A DNA stretch of 64,000 nucleotides from an uncultured Anaerolineales bacterium (GTDB taxonomy: Bacteria; Chloroflexota; Anaerolineae; Anaerolineales; UBA6663): contig CALFZO010000006.1 of assembly GCA_937952305.1 (NCBI GenBank), positions 1 through 64,000 of the forward strand, in the 5' to 3' direction. A model generated the notes under the pieces. It did not search any database. It saw only the letters and a list, made by a program, of their open reading frames with translations, and was not told the DNA's origin. The translations under genes and the position numbers were made by a program. Positions within the stretch are counted from its first letter, which is position 1. Each line of letters begins with the position of its first letter. Below, in pieces: positions 42,210-51,457 of this stretch.

Positions 42210-42980
42210 TTACTCCCACAGTTTCCAGGGCGGGCTGCCGGCCTGCCACATTTTTTCCAGCACGTACTTGTCGCGCAGGGTGTCCATGCACTGCCAGAAG
42301 GACTCGTGCTTGTAGGCCATGAGCTGGCCGTCGCGGGCCAGGTTCTCCAGCGGCTCGTGCTCCCACTGGGTCTGGTCGCCGGCGATGTAATCAAAGACCT
42401 GGGGCTCCAGCACGAAGAAGGCGCCGTTGATCCAGCCCTCCATCGTCTGCGGCTTCTCCAGGAAATCCGTGACCTGGTCGCCGTCGAAGACCATGTGGCC
42501 GTAGCGCGCCGGCGGGCGGACGGCCGTGAGCGTGGCCAGCTTGCCGTGGCGTTTGTGGAAGGCCAGCAGCTCCGGCAGGTTGACGTTGGAGACGCCGTCG
42601 CCCCAGGTGAGCATGAAGGTCTCGTTGCCGATGACCGGCTGCAGGCGCTTGATGCGGCCGCCGGTGAGCGTCTGCAGGCCGGTGTCCACCAGCTCCACCG
42701 TCCAATCCGGCACCGGGCCGTTGCGCACCTGGACCTCGCCGCTGCGGAAGCGCACGGTCAGATCGCTGTTGAGCGAGCAGTAGTCCACCATGTACTTCTT
42801 GATGACCTCGCCTTTGTAGCCGAGCGCGATGACGAAGTCCTTGAAGCCGTAGTGGTAGTAGTGCATCATGATGTGCCAGAGGATCGGCCGCCCGCCGACC
42901 TCGACCATCGGCTTGGGCTTGATCTCCGTCTCTTCGGCCAGGCGCGTGCCCGCGCCGCCCGCCAGGATGGCGACTTTCAT
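42210..42980 (-). CDS. rfbF: Glucose-1-phosphate cytidylyltransferase
   Basis: 256 residues, the normal length of RfbF. It begins MKVAILAGGAGTRLAEETE, the cytidylyl/nucleotidyl-transferase P-loop, with the RfbF-specific 'IKPKPMVEVGGRPILWHIMM', then 'TFMLTWGDGVSNV' (metal-binding Asp) and a C-terminal 'HEPLENLARDGQLMAYKHES'. It makes CDP-glucose from glucose-1-phosphate and CTP, the first step toward CDP-deoxy or branched sugars. ATG overlaps the wzt stop by 4 nt (ATGA) and has GGGAGG. With the next two genes it forms a CDP-sugar cassette; no CDP-glucose 4,6-dehydratase of the RfbG type is seen separately. Confidence 0.93.
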   Translation of the reverse strand: MKVAILAGGAGTRLAEETEIKPKPMVEVGGRPILWHIMMHYYHYGFKDFVIALGYKGEVIKKYMVDYCSLNSDLTVRFRSGEVQVRNGPVPDWTVELVDTGLQTLTGGRIKRLQPVIGNETFMLTWGDGVSNVNLPELLAFHKRHGKLATLTAVRPPARYGHMVFDGDQVTDFLEKPQTMEGWINGAFFVLEPQVFDYIAGDQTQWEHEPLENLARDGQLMAYKHESFWQCMDTLRDKYVLEKMWQAGSPPWKLWE

Positions 42981-44329
42981 AGCGAGGCCTCCCGTGATGG
43001 CTGGCCCGCCGCGGCCGGAAGGGCCACGGCGTGCCCATTGGCGCCAAAGAATTGCGTTTGCCAGTTCAACCGCGGGCGCACGACGCCCGGAATGCGGCCG
43101 GCCAGGCCGCCGCGGGCCGTGTCCTCGTCCTGGCTGTCGATCACCTGGAACGCGACCACATCCCGCTCGTAGAAACGCAGCACCTGCGGCGGCGCCGTGA
43201 GCAGGCCGGCTCCGATGATGCAGGTGCCTTCCGACAGGAAATTGCCCGGGATCCAGGCGGTGCTGGTGTAGCGCCCGGCCGGCCGGGTCTGCCCGCGCCA
43301 GGCCGGGTCCTGGTCGAACGACGAGAACACGAAGACGCCCTCGTCGTTGTGCAGCGTGAAGTGCGGGTGCAGCGTCAGGCCGGCGCGCAGCACTTCGTAC
43401 TCCAGCTCGATCCCCACCGGCTGGCGGATGTCCAAGGCATCCGTGGCCTCGCCCGAGGCGGCCCGCACGCGCACGGCCCGCAGACGCACGACTTCGTCGC
43501 CCGGAGCCTGGGCCGGGTCGTTCCACACTCGCGCCGCGGTGGTGCCCAGGCCGGAACTGAGATAGGTGCCGACCACCTGCTGTGACGGCCCGTCCTGGAT
43601 GATGCGGCCGCCGCTGAGCAGCAGCGTGCGCGGACACAGCCGCGTGATGGCGGGCATGTTGTGGGACACGAACAGGATGGTGCGCCCGTCGCGGCCGACC
43701 GCCTCCATTTTGTCCAGGCACTTCTTCTGAAAGGCGCTGTCGCCCACGGCCAGCACCTCGTCCACCAGCAGGACCTCGGGCTCCAGGTGGGCGGCCACGG
43801 CGAAGGCCAGGCGCATATACATGCCGCTGGAATAGTGCTTGACCGGGGTGTCCAGGAACTTCTCGACCTCGGCGAAGGCCACGATCTCGTCGAAACGCCG
43901 GGCGATCTCAAACCGGCGCATCCCCAGGATTGAGCCGTTCAGGAAGACGTTCTCGCGGCCGGTCAACTCGGGGTGAAAGCCGGTCCCGACCTCCAGCAGC
44001 GAGCCGACGCGGCCGCGGATATCGGCGTGGCCTTCGCTCGGCTCGGTGATGCGGGTCAGGATTTTGAGCAGCGTGCTCTTGCCGGCGCCGTTGCGGCCGA
44101 TGATGCCGACCACTTCGCCCGGCCGCACCTGGAAGGAGGCCTCGCGCAGCGCCCAGAATTCTTCGGCGGCGCCGGGCGCCGGCTGGCCGCGCAGCAGCCG
44201 GCCGGCCTGGCGGAACGGCGCCGTGAAAGTCGCGGCCAGGCGGTCCCGCATGGTCTCATAACGATTGCGTTCATGGACGATCTGGTAGCGTTTGCCCAGA
44301 CCGACGGCCTCGATGGAGTAGTGGCTCAT
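42977..44329 (-). CDS. Polysaccharide ABC exporter ATPase with carbohydrate-binding tail (Wzt-like)
   Basis: 450 residues. The N-terminal ATPase has 'GIIGRNGAGKSTLLKILTRI' (Walker A), HYSSGMYMRLAFA (signature), 'VLLVDEVLAVGDSAF' (Walker B) and the switch SHNM. This matches the Wzt/TagH group exporting polysaccharides. The C-terminal part of about 170 residues, starting near 'VVRLRAVRVRAASG', is a beta-sandwich like the Wzt carbohydrate-binding domain that recognises the polymer's non-reducing end. It works with the permease at 44353-45213. The frame continues upstream through the permease gene as a shadow; the protein starts at ATG 44329. Confidence 0.88.
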   Translation of the reverse strand: MSHYSIEAVGLGKRYQIVHERNRYETMRDRLAATFTAPFRQAGRLLRGQPAPGAAEEFWALREASFQVRPGEVVGIIGRNGAGKSTLLKILTRITEPSEGHADIRGRVGSLLEVGTGFHPELTGRENVFLNGSILGMRRFEIARRFDEIVAFAEVEKFLDTPVKHYSSGMYMRLAFAVAAHLEPEVLLVDEVLAVGDSAFQKKCLDKMEAVGRDGRTILFVSHNMPAITRLCPRTLLLSGGRIIQDGPSQQVVGTYLSSGLGTTAARVWNDPAQAPGDEVVRLRAVRVRAASGEATDALDIRQPVGIELEYEVLRAGLTLHPHFTLHNDEGVFVFSSFDQDPAWRGQTRPAGRYTSTAWIPGNFLSEGTCIIGAGLLTAPPQVLRFYERDVVAFQVIDSQDEDTARGGLAGRIPGVVRPRLNWQTQFFGANGHAVALPAAAGQPSREASL

Positions 44330-44352
44330 AAATCTCTGTGCTCGGACGCGGC

Positions 44353-45213
44353 TCAGGCGACGTCCGCGAAAGTGCGCTCCATGCGCCGGAAATAGAAGGC
44401 GCCGCTCACCAGCAAGACCACGGCCACCCCGGCCGACAGGCCGATCAGCGGGCCGGGCGCCGTGTCTGTGCCCAGCAAAGCCCAGCGGAAGCCCTCGATC
44501 ACGCCCGCCATCGGGTTGAGGCCGTACAGGCTGCGCCACGGCTCCGGGAAGATGCTGGCTGGGTAGACGACGGGCGTGGCGTACATCCAGAACTGGACGA
44601 TGAACGGCACCAAGTAGCCCACGTCGCGGTAGCGGACGTTGATGGCCGCCATCCACAGACTCACCCCCAACGACGTCACCAGGGCCAGCAGCAGGAGCAC
44701 CGGCACCCAGACGGTGTTGATCGTCGGGACGATGCCGTAGTACAGCATCATGCCGATCAGCACGACGAAGGCCAGCGAGAAGTCCACCACGCCCGCCAGC
44801 ACCTTGGCGATGGGCAGCGCCATGCGCGGGAAGTACACTTTCTTGAGCATGTTGGCGTGGGTGACCATGCCCGCGGTCGCCTGCTGCAGGCCCGTGGCGA
44901 AGAACGTCCACGGCACCAGCGCCGCGTACGAGAAGATCGGATAGGGCAGTCCGTCCGAGTCGATCTTGGCGTACCGGCCGAAGATCAGGCTGAAGACCAC
45001 CATGGTGAAGAACGGCTGCAGGATGGCCCAGGCCGCCCCCAGCACGGTCTGCTTGTAGCGGACCTTGACGTCCCGCCAGACGAAGAAGAAAAGCAGCTCG
45101 CGGTATTCCCACAACTCGCGCAGGCGCAGCGCCGACCAGCCGCGGCTCGGTTCGATGCGCAGGACCGGCGCCTCGCCGGTGGCGGCGCGGCGCGCTTGAA
45201 CTTCAGTCAGCAT
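44353..45213 (-). CDS. Polysaccharide ABC exporter permease (Wzm-like)
   Basis: 286 residues with about six membrane helices. 'LWEYRELLFFFVWRDVKVRY' followed by 'QTVLGAAWAILQPF' is the classic N-terminal signature of Wzm/KpsM/TagG permeases, and 'HANMLKKVYFPRMALPIAKV' and 'NVRYRDVGYLVPFIVQFWMY' are further family landmarks. It forms the membrane channel for the polymer or glycolipid, with the Wzt-like ATPase downstream (gap 23 nt). A 211-nt gap precedes it, so an internal promoter is possible, though I found no clear one. Confidence 0.9.
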   Translation of the reverse strand: MLTEVQARRAATGEAPVLRIEPSRGWSALRLRELWEYRELLFFFVWRDVKVRYKQTVLGAAWAILQPFFTMVVFSLIFGRYAKIDSDGLPYPIFSYAALVPWTFFATGLQQATAGMVTHANMLKKVYFPRMALPIAKVLAGVVDFSLAFVVLIGMMLYYGIVPTINTVWVPVLLLLALVTSLGVSLWMAAINVRYRDVGYLVPFIVQFWMYATPVVYPASIFPEPWRSLYGLNPMAGVIEGFRWALLGTDTAPGPLIGLSAGVAVVLLVSGAFYFRRMERTFADVA

Positions 45214-45424
45214 AGGCCTTCCTGGAAAAGAATCAGCCGGGGACCTGGCGTGGCCGGGCCCAACTACGCAGCGCCGGGGAGGCAGCGCGTCCGACCGCCG
45301 TTCATCGTACGGTCAAACCAACGGCTCAGAAATGGGAAATTCGGCTGAACGCTGGTCAGTGCGCGCAGGGCGCGGCAACTGGACCGGGCCGGCCCAGGGA
45401 GGCGCCGGCGCCGAGGCACGGCGG

Positions 45425-46138
45425 TCAGTGCGCGCCGGCGCCGCGCAAGACCACCATCGCCGTCCACCACAGGATCTTGAGGTCCAGAACGAGGCTCATC
45501 TGTGCCACGTACTCGGCATCGAAATTCACGATCTGCTCGAAGGAGAGGCTGCTGCGCCCGCGCACCTGCGCCAGGCCGGTGATGCCGGGCAGCACTTCCA
45601 GGCGCTCGTGGTGCCAGAACTGATACTCCTCCACTTCCCAGGCCAGGTTCGGGCGCGGGCCGATGATGCTCATCTCGCCCTTGAGCACGTTGAAGAGCTG
45701 CGGCAGTTCGTCCAGGCTGGCCTTGCGCAGGAAGCGCCCGACGCGCGTGACGCGCGCCTTAGGCTTATAGGCCTGGCCCTGGGTCTCCGCCACCTGGCCT
45801 TTGACATAGGCCTTCAGATAGTCACGGTGGTGCTGGTCGTCCACCTGGGTGTGCATCGTGCGGAACTTGATCATCTTGAAGCGGCGGCCGCCCTTGCCGA
45901 CCCGCTCCTGGATGAAGAAGATCGGGCCGGACGAATCGAACCTGATCGCCGCCGCACACAGCGCCAGAAGCGGCAGAAAGACCGGCAGCGCCAGGACGCA
46001 GATGAGCAGGTCCAGGGCGCGTTTGATCGGCCGGTATTCCGGGTGCTCCGGCACCACCATCGGCCGGCCAATGACCTCCAGTTCCAGGTCTTGGTCGTCC
46101 TGGAAATACCTAGGTCGATTGACGATCACCATGTCCAT
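45425..46138 (-). CDS. Phosphoglycosyl transferase initiating polysaccharide synthesis
   Basis: 237 residues, the short (PglC/WbaP C-terminal-domain) form. A single hydrophobic, probably re-entrant helix at about residues 40-62 is followed by 'GKGGRRFKMIKFRTMH', the catalytic DE pair in 'SLDELPQLFNVLKGEM' and IIGPRP. These are the standard motifs of bacterial sugar transferases, which move a sugar-1-phosphate from a nucleotide sugar onto undecaprenyl phosphate as the first step. ATG at 46138 with AGGAGA is preferred over Met at 46168. It overlaps the upstream gene by 29 nt. Confidence 0.9.
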   Translation of the reverse strand: MDMVIVNRPRYFQDDQDLELEVIGRPMVVPEHPEYRPIKRALDLLICVLALPVFLPLLALCAAAIRFDSSGPIFFIQERVGKGGRRFKMIKFRTMHTQVDDQHHRDYLKAYVKGQVAETQGQAYKPKARVTRVGRFLRKASLDELPQLFNVLKGEMSIIGPRPNLAWEVEEYQFWHHERLEVLPGITGLAQVRGRSSLSFEQIVNFDAEYVAQMSLVLDLKILWWTAMVVLRGAGAH

Positions 46139-46994
46139 TGGCGTTCTCCTGCACACCGACCCCGTCAAACACCAGGGCGCTGCCCGACGGCGCCCGCCGG
46201 GCCGACGCCTCCGGCTCTTCCATGGCGCTCACCGCGCGCTGGACCAGGCTCTCAAACGTCGTCACATCTCTGGATAGGGCGGCCGTGCCGACCTTGATGG
46301 TCACCCCCAGGCGGTCCGTCACGACCTTCTTCAGGCGGCCGACCAGATGCGGCACCTTCTCCGGCGTCATCTCGGGCAGCACAATCAGGAAGTGGTCGCG
46401 CCGTTTGGCCACGATGTTGTAATCGTCGAGCTCGTCGCTCAGCACTTTGGAGACACCGGCCAGCACATACTGGCGCATCATCGTCTGCTGGGCCTCCTGC
46501 ACCATCCGGTCCAGGGCCACGCGCACGGAGGCGTCGTCGGCCCGGATCGCCACCAGCATCAGCGGACGGTGGTAGACGCGCGCGCGCTGCACCTCGCGGT
46601 AGATCTCGCCCTGACGCGTGCGCCGCTCGGCGACATGCCCCAGGGTCATGTTCACCACGGCGTTCTCGAACTCGGTCACCCCGCCGCTGACCCGCCGGGC
46701 CAGGAACAGCGTCACCACGATCGCCGTCACCTGGGTGACGACCAGCGGCAGCGGCACGCCCAGGCCGTTGCCCAGCCACGCCTCCAGGGCCAGGAAGGCC
46801 GCCGCCGCGGCGCCCGCCACCAGCCAGACGTTAGTCTTGTGCAGCGGCGCGTACAGCAGCATCAGCAGCGCCACCGCCGGCACGAAAACATACGCCACCT
46901 GCGAGATGTTAATGCTGTCGCTCAGGCGCTCGATGTTGTAGAACAGGAACAACCAGATAATCAACAGGGCGTTAGGTAACCGAATCCGCTTCAT
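46110..46994 (-). CDS. Membrane protein with degenerate GGDEF domain
   Basis: 294 residues. About four hydrophobic helices fill residues 8-115 ('LIIWLFLFYNIERLSDSINI' onward). The rest is a GGDEF-like fold: the position of the GGDEF sequence reads RRDHF, followed by LIVLPEM as in true domains (xVLLPxT). The catalytic glycines and the usual RxxD inhibitory site are missing, so it should not make c-di-GMP. It may be a regulator that senses a nucleotide, as proposed for degenerate domains in other EPS loci (PelD has a comparable layout plus GAF). First gene of the cluster; ATG at 46994 is the likely start. Confidence 0.65.
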   Translation of the reverse strand: MKRIRLPNALLIIWLFLFYNIERLSDSINISQVAYVFVPAVALLMLLYAPLHKTNVWLVAGAAAAAFLALEAWLGNGLGVPLPLVVTQVTAIVVTLFLARRVSGGVTEFENAVVNMTLGHVAERRTRQGEIYREVQRARVYHRPLMLVAIRADDASVRVALDRMVQEAQQTMMRQYVLAGVSKVLSDELDDYNIVAKRRDHFLIVLPEMTPEKVPHLVGRLKKVVTDRLGVTIKVGTAALSRDVTTFESLVQRAVSAMEEPEASARRAPSGSALVFDGVGVQENANGHGDRQST

Positions 46995-47178
46995 AACCAG
47001 GCTGACTCCCCACAGCCGAATGGCGTGCTGGGAACTATGTCTTTGGTTGGCTGAACACAGGAAACGCCGGCGTTGGGCGCCGGGCGACGCTGTCAGGGTC
47101 CGCCCACCCACCCAGAGGACTTGGAAGATCGGCGGGACCGTCAACACCAAGTCAACGCCCCCCATGGGTGGAGGCCGG

Positions 47179-47206
47179 TTGCACTTGTTAGGACTAAGGC
47201 TACTAT
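47179..47206 (+). promoter_or_regulatory. Sigma70-type promoter for typA
   Basis: TTGCAC at 47179-47184, a 16-bp spacer and TACTAT at 47201-47206 form a reasonable -35/-10 pair. It predicts a transcript starting near 47213 and a leader of about 280 nt before the typA ATG. Confidence 0.5.
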
Positions 47207-47363
47207 GAAAGAGCGCTTAGGATCAATGAAAAATACGTCCTGGGCCTCAGTACCTTCGTACTATCGGCGGGGTTTTGCGCAAACCGGGCGCCGACGTCTG
47301 CGCTCGGCCGGCGGCCTCCCGGCGGCGGGGGCTTCGTGATATGATTGGGCAGCCGTCGGGAAG

Positions 47364-47424
47364 TTCGGCGGCTTCCGCCCGCCGAAACGCCTCGGCCGCT
47401 CGCTTGGCCGGGGCTTTCTTTTGG
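47364..47424 (+). terminator. Tandem hairpins with T-rich tail in the typA leader
   Basis: Hairpin 1: TTCGGCGG (47364-47371) with CCGCCGAA (47379-47386), perfect, 7-nt loop. Hairpin 2: CGGCC (47393-47397) with GGCCG (47406-47410), extendable by CU/GG pairs, then GGGCTTTCTTTT. Together they look like a terminator or attenuator between the promoter and the typA start. Confidence 0.5.
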
Positions 47425-47491
47425 AATTGACTACGCAGACCGCTGCCGGCGTCCGGCCTGCGCCCGTAAATCGTATTGTGTGGTAAGCCTC

Positions 47492-49333
<1,842 letters not shown>

Positions 49334-49365
49334 GGCGGCCCCGCGCCGCCGCGGTTCAACCCCTC

Positions 49366-49408
49366 CGGCCCCGTCTGGTCGCTGCGATCAGGCGGGGCCG
49401 TTTGCTTT
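49366..49408 (+). terminator. Rho-independent terminator after typA
   Basis: CGGCCCCG (49366-49373) pairs with CGGGGCCG (49393-49400) across a 19-nt loop, followed by TTTGCTTT. It lies 33 nt after the typA stop. Confidence 0.7.
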
Positions 49409-49432
49409 CCCCGGCCGCCGCCGCGCTTCGGC

Positions 49433-49438
49433 TACAAT
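49433..49438 (+). promoter_or_regulatory. -10 element before the ATPase gene
   Basis: TACAAT lies 18 nt ahead of the GTG start. No -35 is seen at the right distance, so this is only a likely -10 box. Confidence 0.35.
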
Positions 49439-49456
49439 GAGGGCCGAGGTCAAGCG

Positions 49457-50305
49457 GTGTCCCTTCATCTCCACTCCGTCCGCTGCCAGCTGCCGGACCC
49501 GGCCCCGCCGGCCGTCTATCCCTTCAGCGTGCCGTGGGTGCAGAGCCAGGCCGCACTCGAGTTCACGGCCCCGGTGACCTTCCTCGTCGGCGAGAACGGC
49601 TCGGGCAAGTCGTCCTTCCTGGAGGCGCTGGCCTGCGCGATCGGGTCGATTGTGGCCGGCGGCGATGACGTCGGCGCCGACCAGACGCTGGCGCCGGTCC
49701 GCCCGCTGGCAAACCGTCTGAAGCTGAGCTGGGAGAAGCGCACGCGCAAAGGCTTCTTCTTGCGGGCCGAGGATTTCTTCGGCTATGTGCAGCGCCTGGC
49801 CCGGACGCGCGCCCGGCTGGAAGCCGACCTGCGCGAGACGGAGACCGAGTTCCGCGGCCGCTCCGACTATGCGCGCGGCCTGGCCACCGGGCCGCTGCGC
49901 GGTGAACTGCGGGCCCTGGAGCGGCGTTACCAGGGCGACCTGGACGCGCGCTCGCACGGCGAGAGCTTCGTCACCTTCTTCCGCAGCCGCTTTGTGCCGG
50001 GCGGCCTGTATCTGCTGGACGAGCCGGAGGCGCCGCTCTCACCGCTGCGCCAGATCGGCTTTCTGGCCTTGCTGCAGAACCTGGTGGCGCAGGACGCGCA
50101 GTTCATCATCGCCACGCACTCGCCGATCCTGATGGCGCTGCCCGGCGCCGTCCTCCTGAATTTCGACGATAACCCGCCCCGGCCGGTGCCCTACGCCGAC
50201 CTCGAGCATGTCCGCCTGACGCGCGACTTCCTCAACTACCCGGAGCGCTTTCTGCGCCACTTGGCTGCGTCCGCGCCGGACGCCGGCCCGGACAGCGGTG
50301 CGTAA
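49457..50305 (+). CDS. AAA-type predicted ATPase (COG3910-like)
   Basis: 282 residues. Walker A is 'VTFLVGENGSGKSSFLEALA' (residues about 37-56). A helical part follows, then 'YLLDEPEAPLSPLRQIGFLA' (Walker B and D-loop) and 'QFIIATHSPILMALPGA' (switch His). This matches the compact ABC/SMC-like ATPases without transporter partners. Some relatives sit beside toxins or nucleases, but here the neighbours are typA and a transpeptidase gene, so no role can be inferred. It starts with GTG, with GAGG seven bases ahead. Confidence 0.85.
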   Translation: MSLHLHSVRCQLPDPAPPAVYPFSVPWVQSQAALEFTAPVTFLVGENGSGKSSFLEALACAIGSIVAGGDDVGADQTLAPVRPLANRLKLSWEKRTRKGFFLRAEDFFGYVQRLARTRARLEADLRETETEFRGRSDYARGLATGPLRGELRALERRYQGDLDARSHGESFVTFFRSRFVPGGLYLLDEPEAPLSPLRQIGFLALLQNLVAQDAQFIIATHSPILMALPGAVLLNFDDNPPRPVPYADLEHVRLTRDFLNYPERFLRHLAASAPDAGPDSGA

Positions 50306-50326
50306 GCCCCCCTCGGTCGCGCACAG

Positions 50327-50332
50327 TATAAT
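50327..50332 (+). promoter_or_regulatory. -10 box of a probably leaderless transcript
   Basis: A perfect TATAAT ends only 6 nt before the ATG of the first L,D-transpeptidase. The transcript would begin at or within one base of the start codon, and no ribosome site is visible. A -35 was not recognised. Confidence 0.5.
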
Positions 50333-50338
50333 TTCCGC

Positions 50339-51457
50339 ATGTCAGTCGCCGCCCTCCTCCTGTCGCTGGCCTTGTCTACGGCGCCGGCCGCGGCGCCGCT
50401 CCCGACGGACACGGAGCCGCCCCTGTGCGCGCCGGCGGCCCAGCTCAGCGAACTGGCCGGCTGCCCAGCCTGGGGGCCTGGCGCCCTGCAGGCCCAATAC
50501 GCCGCCGCTCAGCTTCCGGCTGAGATCCCGGCGCTGCCCACCGAGAAACTGACTCGCCCGGCCAAGATCCTGGACGCCGCTTACGCCCGCGTGCTCACGC
50601 CGGATGCCCCGGTCTTCGCCTCGCCGGAGGCGGCCGCCGCCGGCGCCGCCGCCCGCACGCTCGGCCGCGGCTTCGTCTTCGTCCAGACCGTCGCCGCCGA
50701 GCAAGCCGGCGACCTGGCGCTGTACAAGATCCGCAGCGGCGAGTTCATCCGCGCCGCCGACGTGGAGGCCGTGGAGCCGAGCGGCTTCCAGGGCCTGCGC
50801 CTCACCGCGCGCCCGGCCTACCCCTTCGGCTGGTTGGTCGCCAGCACGCGCCCCAGCCCGGCCCCGGGCGTCCCGGCCTCTCCAGACGTGAAGCGTCTGG
50901 CGCGCTACCGCGTCGTGCAGATCTTCGCCACAGTCCGCGTCGGCGCCTGGAACTGGTACCTGGTCGGGCCGGGCCAGTGGGTGGAGCAGCGCGCCGTCTC
51001 GGTGGTGAGCTTCCATCCGCCGCCGGACGGCGTCACCGGCGCCTGGATCCAGGTGGACCTGTACGAACAGACGCTGGTGGCCTACGAGGGCGCCGAGCCG
51101 GTCTACGCCACCCTGGTCTCGTCCGGTCTGGACAAGTGGGCCACCGAGCCGGGGCTGTTTGAAGTCTACGCGCGCCTGCGCGACGACCGCATGCGCGGCG
51201 CCTACGCGCCAGACAAGTCGGACTACTATTACCTGGAGGCGGTGCCGTACGTGCTCTACTTCGACGGCGACCGCGCCCTGCACGGCCAATACTGGCACGA
51301 CCGCCTGGGCTTCAAGCGCTCGCATGGCTGCGTCAACCTGGCTCCGCTGGACGCCCGCTGGCTGTACGGCTGGGCGGCCATGGGCACGCCGGTCTGGGTG
51401 TACGATCCGTCCCAGCCGGCGGACGTCAAAGCGGAAAGCGCGGCCATCGGGCCGTGA
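50339..51457 (+). CDS. L,D-transpeptidase (YkuD family), exported
   Basis: 372 residues. A short signal peptide ('VAALLLSLALSTAPAAA') is followed by about 210 residues without a named domain, then the YkuD domain with 'LHGQYWHDRLGFKRSHGCVN', where His and Cys331 in SHGCVN are catalytic. Known enzymes make 3-3 cross-links in peptidoglycan or attach proteins to it, outside the membrane. A second copy lies at 51992-53200, sharing 'GQWVEQR' and 'DYYYLE'. Its stop overlaps the Nudix gene start (GTGA). Confidence 0.88.
   Translation: MSVAALLLSLALSTAPAAAPLPTDTEPPLCAPAAQLSELAGCPAWGPGALQAQYAAAQLPAEIPALPTEKLTRPAKILDAAYARVLTPDAPVFASPEAAAAGAAARTLGRGFVFVQTVAAEQAGDLALYKIRSGEFIRAADVEAVEPSGFQGLRLTARPAYPFGWLVASTRPSPAPGVPASPDVKRLARYRVVQIFATVRVGAWNWYLVGPGQWVEQRAVSVVSFHPPPDGVTGAWIQVDLYEQTLVAYEGAEPVYATLVSSGLDKWATEPGLFEVYARLRDDRMRGAYAPDKSDYYYLEAVPYVLYFDGDRALHGQYWHDRLGFKRSHGCVNLAPLDARWLYGWAAMGTPVWVYDPSQPADVKAESAAIGP

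Larger units (their letters stand above)
46995..47491. other. Divergent intergenic region: cluster start and typA leader
   Basis: About 500 nt between the first polysaccharide gene (minus) and typA (plus). It holds a GACTTGG/CCAAGTC inverted repeat (47118-47124 with 47147-47153), a plus-strand promoter at 47179-47206 and two tandem hairpins at 47364-47424. The minus-strand promoter of the cluster must also be here, but I could not find a convincing one; the nearest weak -10 is CATAGT around 47033-47038. No gene was found. Confidence 0.5.

Noticed and set aside
46995..47340. Search for a tRNA or small RNA in the divergent region
   Set aside because: No cloverleaf or CCA end and no T-loop consensus (GTTCRANNC) were found; only inverted repeats and a promoter-like element.
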